Origin: Cryphonectria parasitica EP155
Taxonomy: Eukaryota > Ascomycota > Sordariomycetes > Diaporthales > Cryphonectriaceae
Assembly: GCF_011745365.1 (NCBI RefSeq)
Contig: NW_024468917.1
Span: 186,001-250,000 of the forward strand
DNA length: 64,000 nt
Reading direction: 5' to 3'
Part shown: positions 34,539 to 45,560 of the stretch, piece by piece
How positions within the stretch are numbered: the first letter of the stretch is position 1
Layout: each line of letters starts with the position of its first letter
Program-made: the position numbers and the translations under genes
The notes under the pieces: model-generated
The model's database searches: none
What the model was told of the DNA's origin: nothing
Seen by the model: the letters and a program-made list of their open reading frames with translations, nothing else

Positions 34539-35076
34539 TCTATCCCCGTGTTTCCAAAAGGATGGATTTCTTTTTTAAGAGGCAAAGCATACCGATGCGA
34601 TCCGTGCCAACCCACTTCACCAGCAAAAAGCAAAAGGGAAAGTCGGCGACGCTGAGGCTCAGGTACACGCCGACCGCGGCCCAGCCGTACTCGCGCGAGA
34701 GCTTGCGCATGCGCGCGCTGAAGGAGAGGGACGGCTCCTGTTTGGCCCCGCCGCCCTGTGACTGCCGCGCCCACGACCAGCCAAAGTTTCTCCTCTGCGT
34801 TCTCGAGAGTGTTGTCCCTCCTGTGCCCTTCCATGCCTGCGGGTTCCGTGGGGTTGAGGAGGTCCCTGTCCCTGTCCTCCAGACTTGCTCGGTGATCCTC
34901 TTGCTGCCTGAGGCTGTGTGTATGCTCCTTGGTTGTGTGTTCCTCCAGGCCTGTGCTGCGAACCGCTGCAGAGGAGAGGGCAATGTCGTCGTTGCCCTCG
35001 TCATCGTGGTGCTCGTGCTCGTGGCGAGGGATTGGGGTAGCCGCCCCGGGGTTGGCAGCCGAAGTGCTCGTAACAT
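33909..35076 (-). CDS. Mitochondrial DUF1279 (FAM210-like) protein
   Basis: Exons 34593-35076, 34236-34430 and 33909-34063 give 277 aa. The N-terminus (MLRALRLPTPGRLPQSLATS) is Arg-rich and acid-free, as in a mitochondrial targeting peptide. The conserved region starts near residue 125 with SARMRKLSREYGWAAVGVYL, then SLSVADFPFCFLLVKWVG and AEFEHWITSNVKKFIPDSVK. It ends with LALAYAIHKSFIFVRVPLTA and WGWQIGKRKPKTTR. The KLxxEYG start, two hydrophobic segments and the final hydrophobic FVRVPLTAAVTPKVV helix are the hallmarks of DUF1279. That domain is shared by animal FAM210A/B and yeast Nat2, proteins of the inner mitochondrial membrane with ill-defined roles. Intron 1 carries a (GA)14 run and intron 2 a 15-base G run (C-tract in the transcript). 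Confidence 0.85.
34507..34535. repeat. (GA)n microsatellite inside an intron
   Basis: About 14 GA units, lying in the first intron of the DUF1279 gene. In the transcript it reads (CU)14 and sits within 80 nt of the 3' splice site, so it may act as part of an extended polypyrimidine tract. Confidence 0.9.
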
Positions 35077-36259
35077 GGCAACGCGTATGTAGACTTCAGT
35101 TTAGAGGATGGCACGAAGGGTTCTCGTGGGGGTCGGCTCGTTTTGCTGAATATCTGACGTGTAGTCACATACGTGGATGGGTGGAGGAAGTCTTATGCGG
35201 CGTGGGATCTCTGGTCCCGGCGACTCCGAGAAATCTCGTGACCTTTTTATTTTTCTTGCGCTTCTTCCCTCTCTTTTTCTGACAGCTGACTGATGACTGT
35301 CACACTACACTTGTTGTTCAAATAACCCAATCCACACAAGAGCAGGGTTGTTAATCGGATAGTAGGGGATAATCTAGATTCAAAAGGTGGTTGTTCGAGG
35401 ATGAGGTTGTGCCTATCATAGCAGCAAGTGTTAGTTGATAGCTCTGGTTTTTCTTTTTTTTTTGCCCCGCGGAGCTATGCTCATGCTCCGCACTCCCTGC
35501 TATGCCATGCACTGTGCTGCATCATGATGCAATTTCTGAGCCTGGGCCTGAGGTGTGCTCACTGATTGGCTCAACTGACCGGAACCGGCCTAGCTACAGC
35601 TGTACTCATGGTGGGCACAGCACTGTATCTGTAGGGCAAGTAGCACCTGGCTGTAGTGTACATCGAGTGTAATTGTAATAGGTGTAGTATTCATGAATCC
35701 ATACTTTGCTTGCTCCCTCATCTCATTCAGCGGCTCATTAATAAATCTTTCCCCTGTTTGTATAAATATGTTGGAACAACACAAGGCAGAATGAGTTACC
35801 TGATACAGCAGATATACTCTTGAGATGTGTAAAATAAGGAGGACGTATATGGATTGGACCCCTTAGAGCAATGACTTACTGCTACTTGCCGTGTGTCGTT
35901 TGGGGTACTGTACTTCCCTGCACTATCTCTCGTCTTGCGTAGTCCGATATGAGTGCTTAAAATATATGTAAGGAGTAGAAGAGGAGAATCACCATCAACA
36001 TGATATACATATCCTCTTGACTGGCGCCTGGTCTGCAGTCTTCGTCATCATGGTCAATTGGCTGCAAGTCATGGCCGATACATCACTAGTTTTCGTGTCC
36101 AGTGTGGGGTTGGTTTCCTTCTCATACGAGAGAGAGGGGCATTGTTCTTGCCTATTTTCATCGTCGAGATAACGGCACCCTCATGAAGCATCCCCTTTCT
36201 CTCCAAACAAAATACCCAACGACACTTACATAAAGAGGGCAAAGAAGAGAGAGTCCATA
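35077..36259. other. Divergent intergenic, DUF1279 / PhyH-like
   Basis: This 1.2-kb region holds the promoters of the DUF1279 gene (-) and the phytanoyl-CoA dioxygenase-like gene (+). There is a T-rich tract at 35451-35462 and AT-rich sequence near 35740-35970. No gene is supported. Confidence 0.55.
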
Positions 36260-37403
36260 ATGGCAGAGGCACCCCATCCCCCAGGCGGCCTAACACCCAC
36301 CCAGCTCGCCGCCTTCAACCGCGACGGCTACCTCATCATCCCCGACGCCCTCACCCCAACCACCGTACAATCCCTCCTCGACGAGACCCAATCCCTCCTC
36401 GCGGGCCTCGACCTCACCTCTCACCCCATGACGACCTTCTCCACGGGCGGCGAGGACGGAGAAGGCGACCACGTGGGCGACGACTACTTCCTCACCTCGG
36501 GCGACAAGATCCGCTTCTTCTTTGAGGAGGACGCTTTCGACCGGGCCACCGGCAAGTTGACCAAGCCCAAGGAGCGCGCCATCAACAAGATCGGCCACTA
36601 CCTGCACGCCCTGTCGCCGCCCTTTGCGCGTCTGCTCCAGGTGGACGACGACACTGCAGCGGCGGGACCCTCGTCTCATCATCACCAAAACCACCACCCT
36701 GCCGCCATCGCCCGCTCCCTCGGCTTCACTGACCCCCGCTGCCTCCAGAGCATGATCATCTGCAAGCAGCCCGAGATAGGCGGCGCTGTACCTCCCCACC
36801 AGGACAGCACGTTCTTATACACGGAGCCCCCGAGTGCCGTCGGCTTCTGGTACGCCCTCGAGGATGCCACCCTCGAGAATGGTTGCCTGAGCTTTGCGCC
36901 TGGCTCGCACAAGGTGAGTGGTGTGTTTTAAGACATACACATATACACATACACACAGAGAGACAGACAGGGAGAGGGAGGTGGAGAGAGTTGCTGTAGG
37001 CCTGACTGACTGACTGACTGACTGGCTGGATGACTGGCTGACTTATCCGTCTTTTTTTTTTTCTTTCAAGTGGGCACCTGTTTCCAAGCGTCTTGTGCGC
37101 AAGGCCGGCAATGTAGGCACCGAGATGGTGACCAACGAGGGCTCCCAATTCCCGTCTGGCAACGAGTACGGCAAGGACAACACCAGGCGCGGCGAGGAGG
37201 AGTACGTGCCCGGCGAGGTCAAGGCCGGGTCGCTTGTCCTCATCCACGGCAACCTGCTCCACAAGAGCGAGAAGAACCTGAGCCAGAAGGGGCGTATCAT
37301 CTATACCTTTCACGTTATCGAGGGCGGCCAAGGGAGGGCGTATGACGAGAGGAACTGGCTACAGCCGCCGGCGGAGGGATTCACGAGGTTGTACTCATCA
37401 TGA
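36260..37403 (+). CDS. Phytanoyl-CoA dioxygenase (PhyH) family protein
   Basis: Exons 36260-36913 and 37071-37403 give 328 aa, joined by a phase-0 intron. The family comprises Fe(II)/2-oxoglutarate-dependent oxygenases. The N-end has the family opening LAAFNRDGYLIIPDAL. Iron ligands are visible as His180 and Asp182 in PPHQDSTFLY, with His282 in HGNLLHKSEKN. Arg293 (KGRIIYTFH), 11 residues later, would bind 2-oxoglutarate. [27 protein letters not shown] is also typical of PHYHD1-like proteins. The closest type is PHYHD1/short PhyH proteins, whose natural substrate is unknown, rather than peroxisomal phytanoyl-CoA hydroxylase. No N-terminal PTS2 and no clear C-terminal PTS1 (ends LYSS) are seen, so a cytosolic site is likely. 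A His-rich insert (SSHHHQNHH) lies near residue 140. Confidence 0.9.
37003..37024. repeat. (GACT)n tetranucleotide repeat in intron
   Basis: About five GACT units followed by degenerate copies (GGCTGGATGACTGGCTGAC), inside the single intron of the PhyH-like gene and upstream of its T-rich acceptor. Confidence 0.9.
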
Positions 37404-38393
37404 TAGGCAAACAAGGCAGGTGGACATATACAGCAGATCTTTGTTCACTTTCAGTGCATCATCTGCAGACATCATCGCATGCAGTCTTGCTTTGAGAACG
37501 TTTTGTGCCGGGGTCAATTGCTACTTTGCTCTTCTCCTCCGTCTCCTCAGCGGTATTCAGTAGTCCTTCCTGACTATGCCGGTAGATAGGCCATGCCTTA
37601 CGACTTATTATATCGGCCGACCACAATGCCATTTTGGTAAACGACCATCGCCAATGTAGATGAGACAATTACCGCCCGCCCACCAACCCCTCGACTGACA
37701 CGGCTGCACCAGAAAGGAAAAGTAAATGGAAAAGAGAGAAGAGAAGAGAAGAAAGGAAAAAGGAAATCTGCAGCTGCTGGTTGCTGAAAGGAGAACGAGA
37801 CCCTTATTCATCTTTGCTTCGGTCCCCTTTTGTCGACACGAGACGTCTACCGCCAGAGGCCCCTCCTTTTGTCTTCTCATTCTTCTTTTCCGTTTTTTTT
37901 TTTTCTTTTCGTGTGCAACCCCGTTGAATAATTGGATGTTGTAAAAGCCACCTTAGTCCCATCAACGTATGCGGCCCACCTTGTAGGGCCGATTTATGTG
38001 TTCGTATGAGCTTCTCTTTGTTTTTCTTTTTCTGAACGTCCAATGGCCATCTCATCTGTGCAGCGTAGGGCCGCATGCATCATCAGACCCATGACAGCAA
38101 GCGGCGATATCTTGTCTTTCTATGTCGTTGGTGTGCCATCATTCCCTGTGAGCGCCGTTGGCCGTTGACGACTTGTTCAGGACCGTCGCCCAGGCCTCCA
38201 GTCCTTCCCCTCGCTTTCCACAATCTCACGCCCAGAGGACGTGACTGGTAGTGGGAACAACCTTCACCTTTCAAAATCTGTGCACTGCCCATCATTACGA
38301 GACAGCCTCCTGTCCGCACCAGGTATGCTCCATTCCCATCTGTGAGCTGGGAAAGGGATAGATGGACACCTTTTGGGGGGTTCCTCTTTTCTT
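37404..38393. other. Convergent intergenic, PhyH-like / HRP1
   Basis: About 1 kb between two convergent genes. It includes a purine-rich tract at 37730-37765 and T-rich tracts near 37889-37904. It presumably holds both 3' untranslated regions. No gene is supported. Confidence 0.55.
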
Positions 38394-41300
38394 TTAACGC
38401 CCATAAGGGTGGAAGCCTCTGGTGCCACCACCCCGACCGCCACCGCGGTAATTTGCACCAGGTCTGCCGGCGTTCTTGGGCCCCGTGGGGGCATTCGCAG
38501 GCGGTGCTTTGTTGGGGTCTACAGGACCAGGCGATAGGCTTTGCTGGTGCTGGTAGCCACCACCGCGGCCGCGGTTGAAGCCGCCACCTCTGGGACCGCC
38601 GGGGCCAGCAGGGCCGCCCATCGGGACGTTGGGCTGAGGGACATCGTCATACATGCCCTCCCAGGACGTCGGCGCGCCGCCTGCACCACCCATGCCGTAG
38701 CCCTGCTGGCCGCCGTAACCACCGCCACCACCTCCCCCTCCGCCGCCGCCACCCCGTGCATACTTCTGCTGCTCGAACATTTGTTGCTCGTAGGCGTTGA
38801 AGCCAGGTCGCTGGCCGCCCGCCTGAGGTCCGCCCTGCTGGTTCTGGCCGCCGCCGCCGCCGCCTCCACCGCCACCTCCCATCTGGTTCATCATCTGTTG
38901 CAACATCGCAGGGTTCATGTTGCTCGGCATCTGGTTGTTCGGGCCGGGACCGCCACCACGGCCAGCACCGCCCTGCTGCGCCATCATCTGTTGCATCTGC
39001 TGCATTTGCTGCATCTGCATCATCTGCATCATCTGGGCCTGTGGGTTCATACCGCCCATGCCTCCAGCCATGCCGCGGTTCATCGCCATCTGCTGCTGCC
39101 ACATGGCAAACATCTGTTGCATTTGCTGCATCTGACGCGCCATAGCCTGGGGTGTCATACCGCCTGCCCCTGCACCCATGCCGCTGCCCCCCTCTTCCAG
39201 GTTGTTGCCCGGGCCTGTCATGCCGCCGCCTTTGCCGCGTCCGAACTTGCCGGCAGCGCCGCCTCGACCGCGGGCCTCTTCTTCCTCGCGCATGTTGCCG
39301 CGTGGTTGGGCCTTTTTGACCTCGATGGGCTTGCCATGTATGGCTAGATCCGTGGAGAGACATGCGTCGACACCCGCCTCGGACTCAAAGGTGACAAAAC
39401 CGAAACCGCGGGGCCGGCCAGTGTCCTTATCCATCATGAGGGTTGCGTCGACGACGCGGCCGAATTGGGCAAAGTAGTCCTTGAATTCGGCGTCCGTGGT
39501 CTCCTGAGACACGCCGCCCACAAAGATCTTGCTGGTCTTTTCTTGCTCATCTCGCGGGATGGCCCGTTTGGGATCGATCTTGTTTGTTGGCCCATCAGTA
39601 TGAGTATTTCTCGGTTTTAGTCACCCAGGGCCGCCATGTTCCTTACAATTTTGCCGTCAAGATAATGTTCCTTGACCATCACCACGTTTACCGTCTTTGG
39701 GTCTTTGAACGTCAGAAACCCAAAGCCTCGTGAGCGGCCGGTGGCGCCATCGCGCATCACGGTGCACTCAATCACCTCGCCAAATTGGGTGAAATAGTCT
39801 CGAAGGGATTCTTGCAGTCAGGATTAGTATTAATGACGAACAATACATAGGAGGGTTCTACTGGGTGCTCTTACCATCTGTGGTCTCCCAGTTCAGACCA
39901 CCAATGAACATCTTGCTGTGATGGAAGGCATGTCAGCATCCTTTTTCTCTCTCTCTCTCTCTCCTTATCCCTGCAATCCCTGCAATCCACATCGCAACAT
40001 GATGCAATGCTTGTCTATGCTTGTCTTTGTTTGCTCATGCGTGCATGCAGGTCCACAATTTCTGCCTCCATGTCTGACACGGGAGTATTGCTGCGCTGGT
40101 TTGCACTACAGCAGATAACGGCTAGATGGGCCATAGAGTGAGGTCTGGTCTCTCCCGCTTCGTAGTCTTGATGATATCCCTTTTCTTTGTGTGCTTTACT
40201 GAGTGCGATTTAGCATGATCAAGAATGGTGACCTGTGACTCTGGTGACAGCACCGCATGCACTGTCGTCCTCGTCATCATCACCATCATTATCATGCTGA
40301 AGTGGGATGTGGTTGTCATTGTCGCTCTCCAAAGGTATACCCAGCATTGTTGTATCCATGATTGCTAGGGAATGGAGGTTGGGTATGATGTGGAAGCGTT
40401 GTTTTGGGTGTGGTGTGTGACGAGGCCGGCTTCTGTTGATTCCGTCGGGTGGCGGTGGACGTACTGTATCGCCTCAAAACTCTCACGTTTGGAGAAAAGG
40501 CGACGCAGCGCAGTTTTGTCGAGAATTCTGAGATCTTGTTGGTACTGTCTCTCTGTCTCTCTCTCTCTCTCTTGCTATCGTCAAGCTAGGTACTGACTGG
40601 CTCGAGCGCTATCCGCTTCGCATCCAACCTTTACACGAGCCCTGGAGAAGAGCGGAAAAATTCGGAGAAGAATTCGGTCTCTCAGTAGCCTCAAGCACCA
40701 TCCGTAGGCTATTTTAGGGCTCTCAAAGCGCCTCAGAGAGTGCTGCTCTTGACTTTTTTCGTTTCCCAAGCAGAGTGGAGACAGGTAAAGGTCTCCTCGA
40801 CTTTCTCGATTTGATGCCATATCTCTTCGCAAGTGTGGATCCCAGTTGTAAACCTGCTCTTTCTGCCTCTTTGTCCATACGGCTCATGGAGACGTAGGAT
40901 TTGGGTTTGCTTGCTGATGATTTAGAGGGCTGCCCAGGCTCGGCTGTCTTTGGCACATCTCCCAGCTTTGCACACAGCCCGTGAGTGCCCCGGCGATAGC
41001 TATCGTAGGCCCATTCTCCACGATGAGCCTCTCAATATCATCTTGGAAAATGACACCGCCGGAGCTCAGCCTGCAGGTAGGCATTCTACCGCGGCGCCAT
41101 AGAAGCGCATTGCACCGTCCAGAGCTCCTCAGATGCCCCCTGTTCCAACTCTTGCCAAACCAACGATAGCCGAAATATTCGGAACTTGAACCCAGCGCAA
41201 GTGACGTGGCGACCTCCCATAGCCGAAGCCCATTTGGCCAGGCTGTCACATACTCGAGGCAACGTGACAAGACAAACATAGACATCATATTGGATTAGGG

Positions 41301-41753
41301 AAAGGGAAGGGTGGAACCTAGAGGCTTATGAACAACTTACCCATCTTCCTTGGCGTTAGGACCCTTATGTGGTGCGGGCGCAGGAGCGCTGTTATGATAG
41401 GAGGGTGTTTCGGAAGCATGAGACTCGTCGTTACCGAGGTTGAAATCCACATCGTCGTCATCTTCTTCGTACTCCTCATTACCGTTCATATTGTAGTCGC
41501 CGCCAGTATCCCCACCCAAATGCTGGACAATGCTGTTGGCAGACTCGTCTTCGTGCTTGGTAACGGGCTCGGCCGCAGGAGGAGCAGGCTCAGGAGGGGG
41601 TGGTGGCGGCGCCGCCTTGGCAGGTTCGTCATCGTTGTAGCTATGCGCGAGATCATATCAGCAACTGCGGGTGCGAACACCAAGCAGGGAGGCATGGATG
41701 AATGCTTACAGATCATCGAAGAGGTCATCTTCGAAGTTCTCAGGTTCAGTCAT
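38394..41753 (-). CDS. HRP1: Hrp1/Nab4-like hnRNP, two RRM domains
   Basis: Five exons: 41710-41753, 41341-41640, 39875-39915, 39647-39810 and 38394-39578, giving 577 aa. Hrp1 is a nuclear-cytoplasmic shuttling protein of cleavage factor I that binds UA-rich elements for mRNA 3'-end formation. The N-terminus is acidic (MTEPENFEDDLFDDLYNDDE). RRM1 (about 116-190) has RNP2 MFIGGL and RNP1 RGFGFLTF. RRM2 (about 200-275) has KIFVGG and RGFGFVTF, and the linker DPKRAIPRDEQEK is characteristic of this family. The C-terminal 300 residues are Met/Gln/Gly-rich (MQQMQQM repeats, poly-Gly, RGG boxes) and end FHPYGR. Intron 2 (39916-41340) is 1425 bp, far longer than others here. All junctions keep the frame across KEDGKMFIGGLNWETTDESL. 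Divergent from GYP1. Confidence 0.93.
38985..39130. repeat. Met/Gln-coding repeat in HRP1
   Basis: Imperfect copies of a TGTTGCAT-type unit on the + strand. On the minus strand they encode QQMQQM-type residues in the low-complexity C-terminal domain of the Hrp1-like protein. Confidence 0.85.
39916..41340 (-). other. Long intron 2 of HRP1
   Basis: The donor GTAAGT (from 41340) and the acceptor CATCACAG (to 39916) flank 1425 bp. The interior holds two CT-type microsatellites (39946-39963 and 40548-40573). It also has open minus-strand segments near 40723-41060 without a recognised domain. It could carry a regulated alternative exon, a small nucleolar RNA or an internal promoter. None of these can be shown by reading alone. 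Confidence 0.7.
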
Positions 41754-42419
41754 GATGGGCGGTGGTCCGGTCTGGAAAGTAGAGTAAAAACTGTGCTGGG
41801 GGAATGCGCTGCCTGCTTGACCGCGTCAACAAGACGGTCAAGTCGCGCTTCCAGAATAGGCAGCAAACAAGACGTGTGGATGAAAGCAGAAAAGAGTTGT
41901 TGGAGCAATTCTCCAGACAGAAGAAGTTGGTTGATTGACAGTTGTCGCTGGAAGAAGGTTGTGGGCTTTTGGGAAGGAAACAGGGAAGGGTCGAAATGAT
42001 CGAGGGTCGAAGTCAAGATGCTAAGTCAGCTAGTACCTCTGTAGCCTTAACTATGTAGATTGCAGGGAATTGGTGTTGACCATATCGATAAGCCGGACGT
42101 TATTTGCTGGTCCGTGCCCCTCGGGAAACGTCAATGGGGCAGGCAGCGGGGAAGCCGATCTACGGCAGGTGTTGGTGGTGCTCTCTCTCTACAGCAGGCC
42201 AGTCCAGTCAGTTAGCAGCGGACTGGAGACTAGAGCCTGGAGACTCTCAGGCCCTTTATGTCGTGCCAGGGCCAGAGAAACATACAAAGTGGTGGATGTC
42301 TCTCTCCTCTTGTCTCGTCAAAACTTGAAACAACCCTGAGAAGGAATCTCAACCTTTCACCTCGGCAACAATGAGCTGATACATGTAAATCACTGGTCCA
42401 AGGCCTCCCCTCCTCAATC
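41754..42419. promoter_or_regulatory. Bidirectional promoter region, HRP1 / GYP1
   Basis: The start codons of the divergent HRP1 and GYP1 genes are 666 bp apart. Both 5' leaders and promoters must lie here. I see no gene and no distinct factor site. Confidence 0.55.
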
Positions 42420-44604
42420 ATGTTTTCATCCTCTGGTGGGAGCGGCAAGAAGCCACCTCCACAGGTGAGTTCTAACCCGATGACGATGATGATGCTCAAC
42501 CTAGACTAACTTGGCACAGCAGGAGATGGTTCAAGTCGGTTCGTCTTCGCTTTACCCCCCTTCTCCCAGTCCACACTGACTGGAGCTTCTGACTGACTGG
42601 TTGCTCTCCTGAATTGATCCGTAACAGACAGATCCGAGTACGTAATGCGACGCTTCTGATATCCTAAATTACCCTCTTGTAGAATATGGCGATGTTGATA
42701 CCAGGGAAACAGTTCTGCCTCACCGTTCTGGCGCAATGCCACACCAGCGAATGGCCCAAAGAAGACGACTCGCGAGTCTAGCCTCGTCGTGGGCGCAGCA
42801 TACTCACATGCAGATATGTTGAAGTTCGACACCTTGTGAGACTGACTTGCCGTGACGTATACCAAATACACTGGACTGCTCAGGTGCTGACCGTATCTCA
42901 AGAAATGTCTCGACCAGTTCGTCCTCGACACGACCCCAAACACCTTCGTCCTCCCACGCCAGCCGACCTACAGCTTCTCCGCAGAGATCGAATCATGGCC
43001 GCGGCCAGACATCGCCCCCCTTCAAGACCTACATGAGCTTTCTCTCGAACACGAACGAGGACTGGAACGTGGACGATGCTGAGATTTATGATTACGATGA
43101 CGACGATGGGGACGACTTCGGCCTGCCCAGCTTGTCGAATATGAAGAGGAGGACAAAGCGCATACAGGATGCTCACGCGAAAGCGAGTGCCAGCTCCACC
43201 CCTCAGCCGCCAGACATAGATAGTTTCGAGTTCAACGCGAGACGACGCTCGGGCAGCGCAGACATTGCCATCGAACGGCCCGCTCCATCATACCCGATGC
43301 CAAAAAAGAGCGAGGGCAAGATATTGAGACCGCAATACAAAGACATCCTGAAGGACCCGGCAAATGCCTTACATCTCATCAGCCACCCTTCAGCGCCTGC
43401 GAACGCCTCGTCCAAGGAGGTCGATGCAATCAACTCCAGGATAACAAGGATAAATAAGTTCAAGAGGATCCTGCAGGCCTCTACGGTCGCGTTGCCAGAC
43501 CTGAGGTCGGCGGCGTGGTCTGGCGTTCCCGAGGAGGTGAGGGCAATGACCTGGCAGCTGTTGCTTTCCTACCTGCCGACCAGCAGTGAGAGGAGGGTAG
43601 CGACTCTGGAGCGCAAGCGCAAAGAGTATTTGGACGGCGTGAAACAGGCCTTTGATAAGGGCACAGGCGGCACAGGAAGTAGTAGTGCGCCTATAGCGGC
43701 CAAAGGCGGCAACCGAGGGCTGGATGAGGCTGTCTGGCACCAGATCAGCATCGACGTACCCCGGACCAATCCTCACATCGAATTATACGGCTATGAGGCG
43801 ACACAACGCTCTCTCGAACGCATCCTCTACGTTTGGGCGGTGCGCCATCCTGCAAGCGGATATGTGCAAGGCATCAACGATCTGGTGACGCCATTCTGGC
43901 AAACCTTTCTTGGCGTGTACATCACAGATCCAGACATCGAGTCGGGCATGGACCCGGGCCAGCTGCCAAAGACTGTGTTGGATGCCGTGGAGGCCGACTC
44001 ATTCTGGTGCCTGACGAAGCTGCTGGATGGGATCCAGGATCACTATATCGTGGCGCAACCTGGAATACAGCGACAAGTCCGGGCTCTACAGGACCTCACG
44101 GCCAGAATCGATGCTGGTTTGGCCAGGCATCTGGAGAAGGAGCACGTGGAATTTATACAGTTCAGCTTCAGGTGGATGAATTGTCTGCTCATGAGGGAGA
44201 TCAGCGTAAAGAATACCATCAGGATGTGGGACACGTACATGGTGAGTTACTACCGACTGTTTCTGACAGACTACTACCACCACTCCCTTGCTGCTGTACA
44301 TTTATTTATTCATCGTTTCACCGACTGACGATCATCGCAGGCTGAGGAGAACGGCTTCTCCGAGTTCCACCTCTACGTGTGTGCCGCATTCTTAGTAAAG
44401 TGGTCCGACAAGCTCATCAAGATGGACTTTCAGGAGATTATGATGTTCCTGCAGTCGCTGCCGACGCGCGAGTGGACCGAGAAGGACATTGAGCTGTTGC
44501 TGAGCGAGGCGTACATCTGGCAGAGCCTGTTCAAGGGCTCTGCGGCACACTTGAGAGGCGGTCCTTCATCGAATAGGAGCCTATCGCAGGGTTTGCAGCT
44601 TTGA
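42420..44604 (+). CDS. GYP1: TBC-domain Rab GTPase-activating protein, Gyp1-like
   Basis: Proposed exons 42420-42464, 42705-42835, 42903-44241 and 44341-44604 give 592 aa. Gyp1-type proteins switch off Ypt1/Rab1 and related Rabs at the Golgi. The TBC domain begins near residue 260 (LRSAAWSGVPEEVRAMTWQLLL). It carries the arginine finger in QISIDVPRTNP and the glutamine finger in GYVQGINDLVTPF. SFWCLTKLLDGIQDHYIVAQPG and MREISVKNTIRMWDTYMAEENGFSEF follow. The N-terminal 100 residues are Ser/Pro-rich and probably disordered, with SPFWRN and a conserved MSFLSNTNEDWNVDDAEIYDYD patch. The last three exons are secure. The first exon (MFSSSGGSGKKPPPQ) and the 240-bp intron after it are less so; a further tiny exon near 42520 is possible. 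Confidence 0.92.
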
Positions 44605-45560
44605 GAGGAAGGCCTGGAATTCATGTTCTGTCAAGGCTTGGAGGAGGAAAGGGCGGGGGGGATTCTTGGGTCGGGGTTGCAAAAATGGGGGGCAAGAGGG
44701 GGGGGGGGTGGGCAAATGGGGCTGTTGGGAAGCCATCATCTACAGTCTGCTACCTTAGTTCAGACCACCACCATATGGAAACCAAAAGTTAATCCTCCCA
44801 ACCATGTGTATGCCTTGTTATGGGTACGGTGATTTCGTCACCCTAGACCGAAAGACAGAGCGACAGGACTTGAATTTCGTGGTCCATTTGGGGATAAGTA
44901 GAGTCAGCCTGCTACGGGCATGCTGGTTTGGCGATGTCGACAACGGTTCTTCTTTATTCGCGAAGGGGGGCTCAGCTTATATCATAGCAAGCCGGGGCCG
45001 GCAGGAGGACAATTCGAAGGATCATCCATATCTAATCAGAACTCCAAATGAGAGGGTAAGCAAGAGGCAGTTGAGAAGATGAGCAGGATAATGCCCTCTC
45101 ATAGGTGGATATGCCATCTTCATTTCTCGGCGTTGGAGAGTGGAAAAGGAAGGGAAGAGGGGGGTTAAAGGGGCTTCTTGATCTTTTCATTCTCCTTCTT
45201 CTTATTCTTCTTCTAGTAGGAAAATAAACGAACAAATCAATTCATGAGCTCATGATGCCGCCAGCTGGCTGTTTTGCTATTCCCCGCTCGAGTTTGGCTA
45301 CCCAAGGGCCATCCAATATATTACAACAGTACAGACTTGATACAGAGAGACAGAGGGAGAAGAAAAACAAAATGAAATTGAACTTCCTCTTAGGAAATGC
45401 GCCAACCCCTCTTCCTTAGATGTCTCTCGAACCTTTTTCTCATAAGAAGCAGAAGTAGAAAAGGAAGACGACCTCGTGCCCTGTCTCCACCATAACGGGA
45501 CGCATGTGGATTCTCTGATGGGTAGGAGGTGAACAAAGACCTCTTCGCAGAAGCAATTAT
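44605..45560. other. Convergent intergenic, GYP1 / NASP
   Basis: Holds the 3' ends of GYP1 (+) and NASP (-). An 11-base G run lies at 44698-44708. No gene is supported. Confidence 0.55.

Noticed and set aside
38541..39347. A 268-codon open frame antisense to HRP1, rich in Leu/His/Ala.
   Set aside because: It mirrors the Met/Gln/Gly repeat of HRP1 and has no independent signature.
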